57,447 nt of DNA from Pseudochrobactrum sp. sp1633. Lineage in GTDB: Bacteria; Pseudomonadota; Alphaproteobacteria; Rhizobiales; Rhizobiaceae. Shown here in pieces: positions 1 to 8,699 of the stretch. Made by a program: the position numbers and the translations under genes. Positions within the stretch are counted from its first letter, which is position 1. Each line of letters begins with the position of its first letter. Where the stretch lies: assembly GCF_030376605.1 (NCBI RefSeq), contig NZ_JARRAE010000016.1:1-57447 (forward strand), read 5' to 3'. Under the pieces are notes generated by a model. The model had not been told where the DNA came from. It saw only the letters and a program-made list of their open reading frames with translations, and searched no databases.

Positions 1-436
1 GATAAGTATTATTGTGCTTTAAAAGATAAGTTTCATTATTTAAAATGTTTAAATATAAGTAGTATTTTATTTTTTCTTTTATTGTATGTATCGTATAATA
101 ATTACCAGTTGCTTTTGTGGTGTGAAATTGCGGAGCTTCTTGTGGATTAACTGCGCGGCTGATAATTGCCGGTGCGCTGTCGCTATCATTTCCAAAAGCA
201 AGAAACCCGTTGCTATCCGCCTGATAAAATAAGGAAGCATCAAAGCTCTCCGGAGCGGGATGATCGCTTCGCGGACGATGTGCAGAATGGCTGAATAAAG
301 TATGACTGCTAAGTATTTCGGATGAACTTGGTTTCGGAATTAATATGAGTGAAAATACATTGTCATTCTCAATTGTTGCTTGTGCCTTTATATAAAAATC
401 TTCTGCATTTTTAGGGCTCAGAGTGAATAAAAACAT
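1..436 (-). CDS. Partial AT-rich gene, unrecognised product, truncated by the window edge
   Basis: An open frame starts with ATG at 434-436 on the minus strand and stays open for 145 codons to the left edge, so the C-terminus is missing. A good ribosome binding site (GAGGAA, about six bases before the ATG) supports the start. The first residues read MFLFTLSPKNAEDFYIK; residues about 48-75 are rich in Ser, His, Pro and Asp; the last visible 35 residues are rich in Tyr, Asn, Lys and Ile and come from very AT-rich DNA. No signal peptide, membrane segment or known motif is evident and I do not recognise a family. It is divergent from gatC. Base composition unlike the neighbouring housekeeping genes suggests acquired or fast-evolving DNA. 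The reading frame itself is seen; that it is expressed is inferred. Confidence 0.55.
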   Translation of the reverse strand, partial: MFLFTLSPKNAEDFYIKAQATIENDNVFSLILIPKPSSSEILSSHTLFSHSAHRPRSDHPAPESFDASLFYQADSNGFLAFGNDSDSAPAIISRAVNPQEAPQFHTTKATGNYYTIHTIKEKIKYYLYLNILNNETYLLKHNNTY

Positions 437-712
437 ACGGCTTCCTCGGGAAGAATTTATTTTCAATGATATTAAGTTACATTTTCAGATGTATCGCCTG
501 ATTTATTTGACAGGTCTTATCTCTCTTTTTTGAGGTGAGCTAAGCTTGCGCAAGGGGGTAAATTCGCATCATGATGTGTGCTTTAATTGATCGCCAATAT
601 TGCACTTGAGCGGGTGCAGGGTTATAGCCGGTTAAGAGAAATTTCTTGCGGGCTGCATTCATGCCGGACGACCGGCGGCGATCACCGCATTTCGCATTTA
701 TCGGAGAACGAC

Positions 713-1000
713 ATGTCCGTCGATTTAACTACAGTCAAGCGCGTTGCGCATCTTGCCCGTATTGCGGTCAGCGAAGAGCAGGCCGAGAAAATGACCGGTG
801 AACTCAATGTCATTCTGGGCTTCGTACAATCGCTTGATGCCGTAAATGTTGATGGTGTGGAGCCGATGACCTCGGTTATTCCAACCGCGATGCGCCTGCG
901 TGAAGATCAGGTATCTGATGGCAATATCGCTTCGGAGATCGTGTCCAATGCGCCGATTACAGAAGAAAACTTCTTCATGGTGCCTAAAGTTATCGAGTAG
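713..1000 (+). CDS. gatC: Aspartyl/glutamyl-tRNA amidotransferase subunit C
   Basis: A 95-residue small subunit of the GatCAB amidotransferase, which converts misacylated Glu-tRNA(Gln) and Asp-tRNA(Asn) to the correct amide forms in the cytoplasm. The start [16 protein letters not shown] and the stretch [11 protein letters not shown] with a downstream LREDQV are typical of GatC. The open frame extends 42 codons upstream, but the ATG at 713 follows GGAGAACG and matches the usual family length. It is followed 120 bases later by gatA, the common rhizobial order; gatB is not in the window. Identification is secure. Confidence 0.96.
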   Translation: MSVDLTTVKRVAHLARIAVSEEQAEKMTGELNVILGFVQSLDAVNVDGVEPMTSVIPTAMRLREDQVSDGNIASEIVSNAPITEENFFMVPKVIE

Positions 1001-1120
1001 TCCCGAGCGTTAAAATCGCTAATATCCTTCTGCCGTTCCGCATTCAATTTGAGATTTTGCTCCCGTTTCCGGTATTTGAATAAGCGCGCGGCACAACCGA
1101 GCCTGAACAGGATTAAAAGA

Positions 1121-2602
1121 ATGACCGATTTAACCGCACTCACCATTGCCGAGGCGCGCGATAAGCTAAAAGCAAAAGAGTTTACAGCGACAGAGCTGAC
1201 GCAGGCTTATCTTGATGTGATCGATGCGGCCAATGGTGCGCTGAATGCCTATGTCAGCGTTACGCATGACAAGGCGCGTTCGATGGCCAAGGCGTCTGAT
1301 GAGCGTTTGGCAAAAGGCGAGGCCGGTGCGCTGGAAGGTATTCCGCTCGGCGTGAAAGACCTTTTCGCGACCAAAGGTGATCATACGCAGGCTTGCTCGC
1401 ATATTCTCGATGGCTTCAAGCCTGATTATGAATCAACCGTCACAGCCAATCTCTGGGCAGACGGCGCGGTCATGCTTGGTAAGTTGAACATGGATGAGTT
1501 CGCGATGGGCTCCTCCAATGAAACATCCTACTACGGTCCTGTTGTCAGCCCTTGGCGTGCAAACGGCTCGGAAGATAAGATTGTGCCGGGCGGATCTTCT
1601 GGTGGTTCTGCTGCTGCTGTTGCTGCACGTTTGTGCGCTGGCGCTACGGCAACCGATACCGGCGGTTCTATTCGCCAGCCTGCGGCTTTCACCGGCACTG
1701 TCGGTATCAAGCCGACCTATGGCCGTGTATCGCGTTGGGGAACAGTTGCATTTGCCTCTTCACTCGATCAGGCCGGCCCGATTGCCCGCGATGTGCGCGA
1801 CAGTGCAATCCTGCTGAAATCTATGGCTTCGGTTGATCTGAAAGATACAACCTCTGTGGATCTGCCTGTGCCGGATTATGAAGCAGTGCTTGGTAAATCC
1901 GTCAAAGGCATGAAAATCGGTATCCCGCGTGAATATCGCGTTGAAGGTATGCCGGCAGAAATCGAAAAGCTCTGGGCGCAGGGCGTTCAGTGGCTGAAAG
2001 ATGCCGGTGCGGAAGTTGTTGATATTTCGCTGCCGCATACAGATCAGGCGCTGGCCGTTTACTACATCGTGGCTCCGGCTGAAGCCTCATCCAATCTGGC
2101 GCGTTATGACGGCGTGCGCTATGGCCTGCGCGTTCCGGGTAAAGACATTGTTGAAATGTACGAAAATACCCGTGCGCAAGGTTTCGGCAAGGAAGTTAAG
2201 CGCCGTATCATGATCGGTACTTATGTGCTTTCCGCCGGTTATTATGATGCCTATTATGTGAAGGCGCAGAAAATCCGCACGCTGATCAAGAAAGACTTTG
2301 AAGATGTGTTTGCGGCCGGTGTGGATGCAATTCTGACACCTGCAACACCATCAGCAGCTTTTAAGCTTGGTGATAAGGAGTTGGCTGCTGATCCGGTGAA
2401 AATGTATCTCAATGATATTTTCACAGTCACAGTGAACATGGCTGGTCTGCCGGGTATTTCGGTTCCTGCCGGTTTGTCTGAGAATGGTCTGCCGCTCGGT
2501 CTTCAGCTAATTGGTCGTCCGTTTGAAGAAGAAGCATTGTTTCAGGCAGCTCATGTGATTGAGCAGGCCGCAGGTCAGTTCACACCTAAGCGTTGGTGGT
2601 AA
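1121..2602 (+). CDS. gatA: Aspartyl/glutamyl-tRNA amidotransferase subunit A
   Basis: A 493-residue amidase-signature enzyme that releases ammonia from glutamine for transfer to the misacylated tRNA by GatB. The Ser-cisSer-Lys triad region is visible: the Lys lies in [10 protein letters not shown] (about residue 77), the Gly/Ser-rich loop [14 protein letters not shown] at about 153-166, and the nucleophile region [12 protein letters not shown] at about 177-188. I chose ATG 1121 because it matches the family N-terminus ([16 protein letters not shown]); the frame remains open further upstream from 1049 without a better start. Six bases separate its stop from the next gene, suggesting read-through transcription. 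Confidence 0.97.
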   Translation: MTDLTALTIAEARDKLKAKEFTATELTQAYLDVIDAANGALNAYVSVTHDKARSMAKASDERLAKGEAGALEGIPLGVKDLFATKGDHTQACSHILDGFKPDYESTVTANLWADGAVMLGKLNMDEFAMGSSNETSYYGPVVSPWRANGSEDKIVPGGSSGGSAAAVAARLCAGATATDTGGSIRQPAAFTGTVGIKPTYGRVSRWGTVAFASSLDQAGPIARDVRDSAILLKSMASVDLKDTTSVDLPVPDYEAVLGKSVKGMKIGIPREYRVEGMPAEIEKLWAQGVQWLKDAGAEVVDISLPHTDQALAVYYIVAPAEASSNLARYDGVRYGLRVPGKDIVEMYENTRAQGFGKEVKRRIMIGTYVLSAGYYDAYYVKAQKIRTLIKKDFEDVFAAGVDAILTPATPSAAFKLGDKELAADPVKMYLNDIFTVTVNMAGLPGISVPAGLSENGLPLGLQLIGRPFEEEALFQAAHVIEQAAGQFTPKRWW

Positions 2603-2608
2603 CAACGC

Positions 2609-3082
2609 ATGCAGTTTCGGCAGGCAACCACCGCTGATCTGGCGATGATTGCCCGCATCGGAGCAAATGCATGGGCTTCTCATATATTTAGTTATGAAAC
2701 AGAAAAGCCGGATCAGCGTGCACGTGCTGAACTGGCTTTTTTGCATTTTGCGCAAGACTATTGGCCGCAAATTCTGGTTGTTGAGCACGAGGGCATTCTC
2801 TGCGGATGGGGCGCGCGCGATACAAACGCGAATTATATTTCTGACGTTTGGGTTGATCCGGCACATCACGGGCAAGGCATTGGTACAATGCTCGTTGACG
2901 GTCTGCTGGCGCAAATTGTTTTGCTTGGCTTTCATGCAGCCGAAATCGGTACGCATGCACGCAATCTGCCAGCCATAAGACTGTATGAAAAATGCGGTTT
3001 CCGGATTGTTGAGCGGTTTGACGAATGGTCAGACAGTCTGGAGCGCATTGTGGAAAAGGTAAAAATGCAGGCTGATTTGTAA
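2609..3082 (+). CDS. GNAT family N-acetyltransferase
   Basis: A 157-residue single-domain GCN5-related acetyltransferase. The acetyl-CoA binding signature is seen as WVDPAHHGQGIGTMLVDGL (about residues 88-106, the Q/R-x-x-G-x-G/A pattern), followed by the late strand region IGTHARNLPAIRLYEKCGF and RIVERF typical of the fold. The substrate cannot be told from sequence; family members modify protein N-termini, amino acids, polyamines or drugs. It starts six bases after gatA and is probably co-transcribed with it. Base use resembles the neighbours. Confidence 0.88.
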   Translation: MQFRQATTADLAMIARIGANAWASHIFSYETEKPDQRARAELAFLHFAQDYWPQILVVEHEGILCGWGARDTNANYISDVWVDPAHHGQGIGTMLVDGLLAQIVLLGFHAAEIGTHARNLPAIRLYEKCGFRIVERFDEWSDSLERIVEKVKMQADL

Positions 3083-3145
3083 TATCGCTTGCTAAAAATG
3101 CACAATGTTCCTATTTTGTTCTGCAAATAATGCGGAAAAATCAAC

Positions 3146-4405
3146 ATGCGTAAACCTGATCTGCCGGAACGGCTATATCTCGATTTTGATAGTTTTTTTG
3201 CCAGTGCCGAGCAGCAGATGAACCCTGCATTGCAGGGCAGGCCGGTTGGCGTTGTGCCCCATGCCAGTGAGTTTACCGGTCTGATTGCAGCCAGTAAGGA
3301 GGCCAAAAAACTCGGCCTGAAAACCGGTACATCTGTGCGCGAAGCACGGGCAATCTGTCCTGATATTGCAATTATCGAGGCGCGGCCGGATGAATATGTC
3401 AAGCTGCACCACAAGATACTGGATATCATTGATACGGTACTGCCGATAGGTGATGTGCGTTCGATTGATGAGCTTGTCTGCCGTTTGCTGCCGTCCGAGT
3501 CCCGTCAGGCAGAAGCTCTGGGACTGGCAATCAAAGCAGCATTGCGTGAGAAACTTGGTTCTGCACTGACCTGTTCCATCGGTGTCGCACCCAACGAGTT
3601 GCTGGCCAAAATCGCCGCTGAAATCGACAAGCCGGACGGGCTGGTGATTGTGCAGCCTGAGGATATTCCGCGTCGTTTTTTGAAACTGCAACTGCGTGAT
3701 TTGCCGGGCATTGCTGCCGGTGTGGAAGCACGTTTGCTGCGCTCTGGTATTACAACGGTTGAAGAACTCTGGAAGATCAGCCCAAAACAAGGGCGGGCGA
3801 TCTGGAATAGCGTAGAGGGCGAGCGTTTTATCGCCGGATTACATGGTTATGCGGTTGAGAAACAGGAGACGCAGCGCCGCATGTTCGGTCATGGTCGCGT
3901 GCTGCCTCGGGATTGGCGCCAGCCGGATAAAATTCTGCAATGCGCACGCCTGCTTTGTATGAGTGCATCACGCCGTTTGCGTAAAGAACATTACCGCGCC
4001 GGTGCTTTGGTCTATGGCTGGCGTATCAAAGGACATGACTCTGTTTCCGTGGAAGGCGTGTTCCCGCCGTCACGCGATGATCATTGTTTTCTCACCTGTC
4101 TGTCGCAGCTACACCGACGATTGCTGATGCATCCGGCGTTTCGCGGGGCTGATTTCCGGCAGGTCAAGAATGTACATATTTACCTGCATCATCTGTCCGG
4201 CGAGGTGGTGGATAGCCATGATTTGTTTGACGAGCCGCAGCAAAAACAACATCAGCAACGCTGGGAGCAGATTTCCGATACGCTGGATCGCGTGCGCAAA
4301 CAATTCGGCTCTGATGCCTTGAGCCTCGGGCCATCCATTGCCCCCGGCTCTTATATAGGCGGCAAAATCGCCTTCGGACGTATTCCTGATCTGGATGATT
4401 ATTGA
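3146..4405 (+). CDS. Y-family DNA polymerase (DinB/Pol IV-like)
   Basis: A 419-residue translesion polymerase of the UmuC/DinB family. The first catalytic Asp motif is LYLDFDSFFASAEQQ (residues about 11-25); the second acidic motif is DVRSIDELVCRL (about 103-115), where canonical DinB has YSIDEAYLDL. The helix-hairpin-helix region LRDLPGIAAGVEARLLRSGI and the little-finger domain follow. A C-terminal PSIAPGSYIGGKIAFGRIPD motif is reminiscent of the family that carries its own conserved tail rather than the beta-clamp ending QLSLF of Pol IV. Role: error-prone bypass of DNA lesions. The atypical acidic motif makes an exact subfamily call (DinB versus UmuC-like) uncertain, so I give no symbol. 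Confidence 0.85.
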   Translation: MRKPDLPERLYLDFDSFFASAEQQMNPALQGRPVGVVPHASEFTGLIAASKEAKKLGLKTGTSVREARAICPDIAIIEARPDEYVKLHHKILDIIDTVLPIGDVRSIDELVCRLLPSESRQAEALGLAIKAALREKLGSALTCSIGVAPNELLAKIAAEIDKPDGLVIVQPEDIPRRFLKLQLRDLPGIAAGVEARLLRSGITTVEELWKISPKQGRAIWNSVEGERFIAGLHGYAVEKQETQRRMFGHGRVLPRDWRQPDKILQCARLLCMSASRRLRKEHYRAGALVYGWRIKGHDSVSVEGVFPPSRDDHCFLTCLSQLHRRLLMHPAFRGADFRQVKNVHIYLHHLSGEVVDSHDLFDEPQQKQHQQRWEQISDTLDRVRKQFGSDALSLGPSIAPGSYIGGKIAFGRIPDLDDY

Positions 4406-4541
4406 TCTGCTTTAATGCAGAGTGTTTAATCGCTGTCAGATGGAGCAGATTCCGGCTGGAACAAAATATCGGCTTGATCTGCGAAGGCTGCAAAATACGG
4501 CATAGTATATGCCTGTTTTCCCGTTCCATGCGCGATCATAA

Positions 4542-4817
4542 CTATAGTGCCGGTTTACTCTCAATGATTGTCTGACGGCCCGCATGGCTGTGAGAAGAGA
4601 AGCGATCACAGCTCAGATGCGCAATATTGAAACCGGATATCGCTGTAAGCTGCACATATAAAGTGGTCTTTCCGGCTTCTGCTAATCCGCATATTCCGGC
4701 AATTAAAATACTTTTATTGGCTGCTTCAGATTCAAGACGCTGTTGGAGCCCATCAATTGTCCGGATTATGGCTTTTGCTGCACAGATCAGCGGCTCCGGT
4801 TGAATGGTCAGTGCAAT
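4542..4817 (-). pseudogene. Remnant of a P-loop kinase/ATPase
   Basis: Between an in-frame TGA (4818-4820) and a TAG stop (4542-4544), 91 minus-strand codons are open with no ATG or GTG to start them. They contain SILIAGICGLAEAGKTTL, in which GLAEAGKT is a Walker A motif (GxxxxGKT) after a hydrophobic beta strand, preceded by a helix IRTIDGLQQRLESEA, and followed by a possible second strand ending LSCDRFSS, the position where uridine/phosphoribulokinase-type and FrcK-like kinases have an Asp-rich motif (DGFH/DSFY). The rest of a kinase, including Walker B, lid and C-terminal parts, is missing. I read it as a decayed kinase of that superfamily; the specific family is inference. Confidence 0.5.
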
Positions 4818-4833
4818 TCAGATCAGAATATAG

Positions 4834-4991
4834 TGTCAGGTTGGAGCGCATTCCGAAAAGTGTGAAGCACCTATGCAGGGAAACCAGTTCGCCGGACTGA
4901 TTTCTTGGCCTGCTTCGATCGGGACGAGAAGCGCGTAAAGTTAAATTAATAGAGCGGTTCTGAAGTTTCAATATGAACCGGAACCGCTCTG
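4834..4991. repeat. RIME-like intergenic mosaic element
   Basis: GCATTCCGAAAAGTGTGAAG (4850-4869) matches the half-site core I recall from rhizobial RIME1 palindromes. About 80 bases on, AGAGCGGTTC (4951-4960) is the perfect inverted repeat of GAACCGCTCT (4981-4990). The expected second RIME half (GGTTTTCGG) is absent, so this is a mosaic or decayed copy. Related sequences are at 15285-15379 and 55276-55359. Confidence 0.6.
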
Positions 4992-5043
4992 GAATGACGT
5001 TTGACAGTATCACCAATGCAAAAGGCAAAGCCTTGGGGAAGTC

Positions 5044-7221
5044 TTAAATATCCAGTTCCTGAACGAATTCAGCATTTTCCTGAATAAAGCGGAAGCGGGC
5101 TTCCGGCTTTGTGCCCATCAGGTCATCGACTGTGTTTTTGGTCGAACCATGCTCGTCTTCAGCCAGATCCACACGCAGCAAAGTGCGGTTTTTCGGATCC
5201 ATTGTGGTTTCTTTCAGCTGATCCGCACGCATTTCACCCAGACCCTTAAACCGACCGAGTTCAACCTTGCCTTTGCCGGTAAACATGGTGCGCATCAACT
5301 CGTCCTTATGCGCATCATCGCGGGCATAAGCCACTTTACCGCCCTGACTGAGACGATAAAGCGGTGGCACTGCGAGATAAAGATGCCCGCCGGTAATCAG
5401 CTGCGGCATTTCCTGATAGAAGAAAGTGATAAGCAGCGATGCAATATGCGCACCATCCACGTCAGCATCGGTCATGATGATGATGCGGTCATAGCGCAGA
5501 TCATCTTCACGGTAGTTTTTGCGCGTACCGCAACCCAGAGCTTGCACCAGATCACCGATCTGCTGGTTTGCTGTCAGCTTGTCACGTCCGGCACTGGCAA
5601 CATTGAGAATTTTACCACGCAGCGGCAAAATAGCCTGATTGGTACGGTTGCGCGCTTGCTTGGCAGAGCCACCAGCCGAGTCACCCTCAACAATAAACAA
5701 TTCCGCACCGGCAGCTGAGTTCTGCGAGCAGTCAGCCAGCTTGCCCGGCAGACGTAATTTGCGCGTTGCAGTCTTACGGGTTGTTTCTTTTTCCTGACGA
5801 CGGCGCAAACGCTCTTCAGCGCGATCAACCACCCAGTCAAGCAGTTTCGAGGCTTCCTGCGGCGAGGCTGCAAGCCAATGGTCGAACGGATCGCGGATTG
5901 CATTTTCAACGATACGCTGCGCCTCAACCGTCGCCAGCTTATCTTTGGTCTGGCCAACGAATTCCGGCTCACGAATGAAAACCGACATCATACCGGCGGC
6001 AGAAATCATCACGTCATCGGTGGTGATAACTGAGGCACGTTTATTATTGGTCAGTTCCGCATAGGCTTTGAGACCGCGTGTCAGAGCAAGGCGCAAACCT
6101 GCTTCATGCGTGCCGCCTTCACCGGTCGGAATAGTATTACAATAGGAGTGGACAAAACTGTCACCGCCATACCATGCAATCGCCCATTCAACCGCGCCGT
6201 GCCCGCCTTGTTTTTCAGTCTTACCGGAGAAAATCTCTCTGGTGACCATGAACTCTTTGCCAAGTGATGCGGCGAGGAAGTCCTTCAGACCACCCGGAAA
6301 ATGGAAAACAGCTTTTTCCGGAATGCCTTTTTTAGGGTCAAGCAAGGACGGGTCACAGGACCAGCGAATTTCAACGCCGCCGAACAAATAGGCCTTTGAT
6401 CGCGCCATACGATACAGGCGCTCAGGATCAAATTTGGCATTCTTACCGAAAATATCCGGATCAGGATGGAAGCGCACGCGCGTACCGCGGCGGTTATGCA
6501 CTTCGCCCAGTTCTTCCAGATCGCCTAACGGCAGACCACGCGAAAAGCGCAGGCGATAGAGGCGGCGGGCGCGTGCAACTTCCACTTCCAGCAGATCGGA
6601 CAGCGCATTGACCACAGAAACACCAACACCGTGCAGACCACCGGAGGTCTCATAGGCTTTGCCGTCGAACTTACCACCGGCATGAAGCTTAGTCATAATC
6701 ACTTCAAGCGTTGATTTTCCCGGCACCTGCGGGTGATTTTCAACCGGAATACCGCGGCCGTTATCGCTGACTGTCAGAAAACCTTCTGCATCAAGATGAA
6801 CGTCAATAAAATTGGCATGGCCAGCAACGGCTTCATCCATCGCATTGTCGATAACTTCGGCAAACAGATGGTGCAGTGCCTTTTCATCAGTGCCGCCAAT
6901 ATACATGCCCGGACGCAAGCGAACCGGTTCCAGCCCCTCAAGCACGCGGATCGCCGAAGCATTATAATCGCTGCCATCCGAGCTTGCAGGTGCAGGGCGC
7001 AGATCTGCGGAAAGCGTCGGGGATGGAGTGGCGGGTTTGGCAGGAGAGGGAGGAACGACAATAGCAGGCGCAGCTTTGCTCACGGAGACAGCAGCCTCTG
7101 CCGGTTCAGACAAAGAAGACGAAACAGCTTCGGCAATGTTTTCAACCGGCTCGGGCTGTAGTGCCTGACGCCCGCGCGCATTGCTGAGAATATTCGAAAA
7201 TAGATCGTCGCTATTATCCAT
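5044..7221 (-). CDS. parE: DNA topoisomerase IV subunit B
   Basis: A 725-residue type IIA topoisomerase ATPase subunit that, with ParC, decatenates daughter chromosomes. The GHKL ATPase domain begins about residue 87 (SAIRVLEGLEPVRLRPGMY), with the Asn/Asp motif EVIDNAMDEAVAG and the glycine loops DNGRGIP and GGLHGVGVSVVNALS. The Toprim domain has EGDSAGGSA (about 509-517) and DADVDGAHI (about 583-591). The absence of the long GyrB insertion, and a C-terminus ending near MGTKPEARFRFIQENA, favour ParE over GyrB. The first ~85 residues are a low-complexity Ala/Pro/Ser-rich tail not found in E. coli ParE but usual in rhizobial proteins. It is monocistronic here, with its start facing the EamA gene. 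Confidence 0.95.
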   Translation of the reverse strand: MDNSDDLFSNILSNARGRQALQPEPVENIAEAVSSSLSEPAEAAVSVSKAAPAIVVPPSPAKPATPSPTLSADLRPAPASSDGSDYNASAIRVLEGLEPVRLRPGMYIGGTDEKALHHLFAEVIDNAMDEAVAGHANFIDVHLDAEGFLTVSDNGRGIPVENHPQVPGKSTLEVIMTKLHAGGKFDGKAYETSGGLHGVGVSVVNALSDLLEVEVARARRLYRLRFSRGLPLGDLEELGEVHNRRGTRVRFHPDPDIFGKNAKFDPERLYRMARSKAYLFGGVEIRWSCDPSLLDPKKGIPEKAVFHFPGGLKDFLAASLGKEFMVTREIFSGKTEKQGGHGAVEWAIAWYGGDSFVHSYCNTIPTGEGGTHEAGLRLALTRGLKAYAELTNNKRASVITTDDVMISAAGMMSVFIREPEFVGQTKDKLATVEAQRIVENAIRDPFDHWLAASPQEASKLLDWVVDRAEERLRRRQEKETTRKTATRKLRLPGKLADCSQNSAAGAELFIVEGDSAGGSAKQARNRTNQAILPLRGKILNVASAGRDKLTANQQIGDLVQALGCGTRKNYREDDLRYDRIIIMTDADVDGAHIASLLITFFYQEMPQLITGGHLYLAVPPLYRLSQGGKVAYARDDAHKDELMRTMFTGKGKVELGRFKGLGEMRADQLKETTMDPKNRTLLRVDLAEDEHGSTKNTVDDLMGTKPEARFRFIQENAEFVQELDI

Positions 7222-7691
7222 GTGAAATGGCCGGCCTGTTCGTTCAAATAGATACGGAGCATTTTGCAGCTGAGTGAGGTTTTTCAGTGCTGCAACAATG
7301 CGGGAATAATAAGGGTAGGGAGCGGGCTTTCTTTTCAGAAAATGAAAACCGCTCCGGAATTGCGAATAATCGAATCATGGCAAGTTTGGCATGTTCAAAC
7401 CAATAAAGCGATAAAGGTTCGCTTTACGTTCTTGTTTAAAAGCCGGAAATCCTGACTTTTCCGCAGATTTATTTGTTTGAACAATTACGGCGCAATTGTC
7501 AAACAGCTGCTGCCCGCACCAAAAGCTGTTAAGCGGGCTCTGTGACCTTAAAGTGACGGCATTGCACAATAAAACCACCGGCTGGAGAGATAAGTTGCGT
7601 AAACCCATGAGCCGTGATGAGAAGTGTGCATTGAAATGAAGCAAGACTGTCGCGTGACAGTGTGAAATGAAGGCGGTTTTACCGCGGGGGA
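7222..7691. other. 470-base intergenic region between divergent parE and EamA genes
   Basis: Contains the promoter regions of both divergent genes. Short open frames on both strands lack start signals and family-like sequence. I see no convincing RNA gene or operator; TTGAAATGAAGCAAGACTG and the purine-rich CGGGGGAATG just before the EamA start are the only notable elements. Confidence 0.5.
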
Positions 7692-8630
7692 ATGACTATG
7701 CAGGACCGGTTACAGCCGCATGTGCGCGGAATGATCACTATGATCTGCGCTATGCTTATTGTGCCGCTGATGGATGCAACAGGCAAATGGCTGGCGATGG
7801 AAGAACATATTCCGCCTGCCACAATCAGCTTTATGCGTTTCTTTGTGCAGGGTCTTATCAGCCTCGGTGCAATATTGATTTTCAGCCGCGGGCTGGGGAT
7901 GAAAACACAGCATTTGTGGGGAAATTTGTTTCGCGGTTGCCTGCTGGCGCTTGGCAGCCTGTGCTTTTTCACGGCTGTTAAATATATGCCGCTTGCCGAT
8001 GCGCTGGCGGTCTTCTTCGTAGAACCGCTTATTCTGACCGTTCTTTCGATGATTTTCCTCAATGAGAAGGTGGGCTGGCGCCGTCTCAGCGCTGTGCTTG
8101 TAGGCCTGCTCGGAACAGTGATCGTTATTCAGCCAAGCTGGAGTGTTTTTGGCTGGTTGTCTGTATTACCGATGATCTCAGCACTGCTTTTTGCAATTTA
8201 TCTGGTTTTGAACCGCAAATTCGGTATGAATGAACGCCCTGTTGTGATGCAGCTTTACGCCGGTATTGGCGGCAGTCTGATGGGGGCTGCGGTTATGATT
8301 TTCGGTGAGGCAACCGCAATCGCTGATCTGCAATTCGCCCTGCCGCATACGCTCTTTCCGTGGTTTATGCTGATTATGATCGGTGTCTTTGCTGCAAGCG
8401 GGCACTTGCTGGTGGTTCAGGCGTTTCAGTTGGCACCGGCCTCCATTCTGGCTCCATTTCAATATGTCGAGATTGTTATGGCAGTCACCGTCGGTCTGAT
8501 CTTTTTTGGCGATTTTCCAAGCCTGTCAAAATGGTTTGGTATCGCGATTATCATAGGCTCAGGAATTTATGTTTTTATCAGAGAGCAAAAACGAAGCGCT
8601 GAGACGGAAAAAGCAATCCTGACTGCGTAA
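7692..8630 (+). CDS. EamA/DMT superfamily transporter
   Basis: A 312-residue inner-membrane protein with ten predicted hydrophobic helices arranged as two EamA repeats. The first has MICAMLIVPLMDATGKWLA and TISFMRFFVQGLISLG; the second starts about residue 150 (WLSVLPMISALLFAIYLVLN). The pattern FVEPLILTVLSMIFLNEKVGWRR is the classical EamA helix 4/5 junction, with a counterpart QYVEIVMAVTVGLIFFGDFPS in the second half. Such proteins export metabolites or amino acids; the substrate is unknown. Two ATGs lie at 7692 and 7698; the second has better spacing from GGGGG. A strong terminator follows. Confidence 0.88.
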   Translation: MTMQDRLQPHVRGMITMICAMLIVPLMDATGKWLAMEEHIPPATISFMRFFVQGLISLGAILIFSRGLGMKTQHLWGNLFRGCLLALGSLCFFTAVKYMPLADALAVFFVEPLILTVLSMIFLNEKVGWRRLSAVLVGLLGTVIVIQPSWSVFGWLSVLPMISALLFAIYLVLNRKFGMNERPVVMQLYAGIGGSLMGAAVMIFGEATAIADLQFALPHTLFPWFMLIMIGVFAASGHLLVVQAFQLAPASILAPFQYVEIVMAVTVGLIFFGDFPSLSKWFGIAIIIGSGIYVFIREQKRSAETEKAILTA

Positions 8631-8636
8631 TGAACA

Positions 8637-8672
8637 ATAATAAAGGCGGCATAAAAGCCGCCTTTATTATTT
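8637..8672. terminator. Bidirectional intrinsic terminator
   Basis: A 15-base perfect stem (AATAATAAAGGCGGC / GCCGCCTTTATTATT) with a six-base loop lies between the convergent EamA and lipB genes. A/T-rich lower stems on both sides serve as U-tracts in either direction. Confidence 0.9.
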
Positions 8673-8699
8673 AAAACAACATATTAAAAATGTTTCTTG

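Larger units (their letters stand above)
4406..5043. other. 638-base intergenic stretch with kinase remnant and mosaic repeat
   Basis: No intact gene is seen between the polymerase and parE. It holds the P-loop kinase remnant at 4542-4817 and a RIME-like mosaic repeat at 4834-4991, both listed separately. The section 4406-4541 shows nothing I can assign; the 91-codon frame at 4753-5028 (minus) runs through the repeat and is not convincing. Confidence 0.6.

Noticed and set aside
4753-5028. 91-codon minus-strand frame upstream of the kinase relic
   Set aside because: It passes through the mosaic repeat and has no family-like content; the kinase motif lies in a different frame.
7264-7455. 63-codon frame in the parE-EamA gap
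   Set aside because: TTG start without ribosome binding site, no protein-like pattern, overlaps the expected promoter region.
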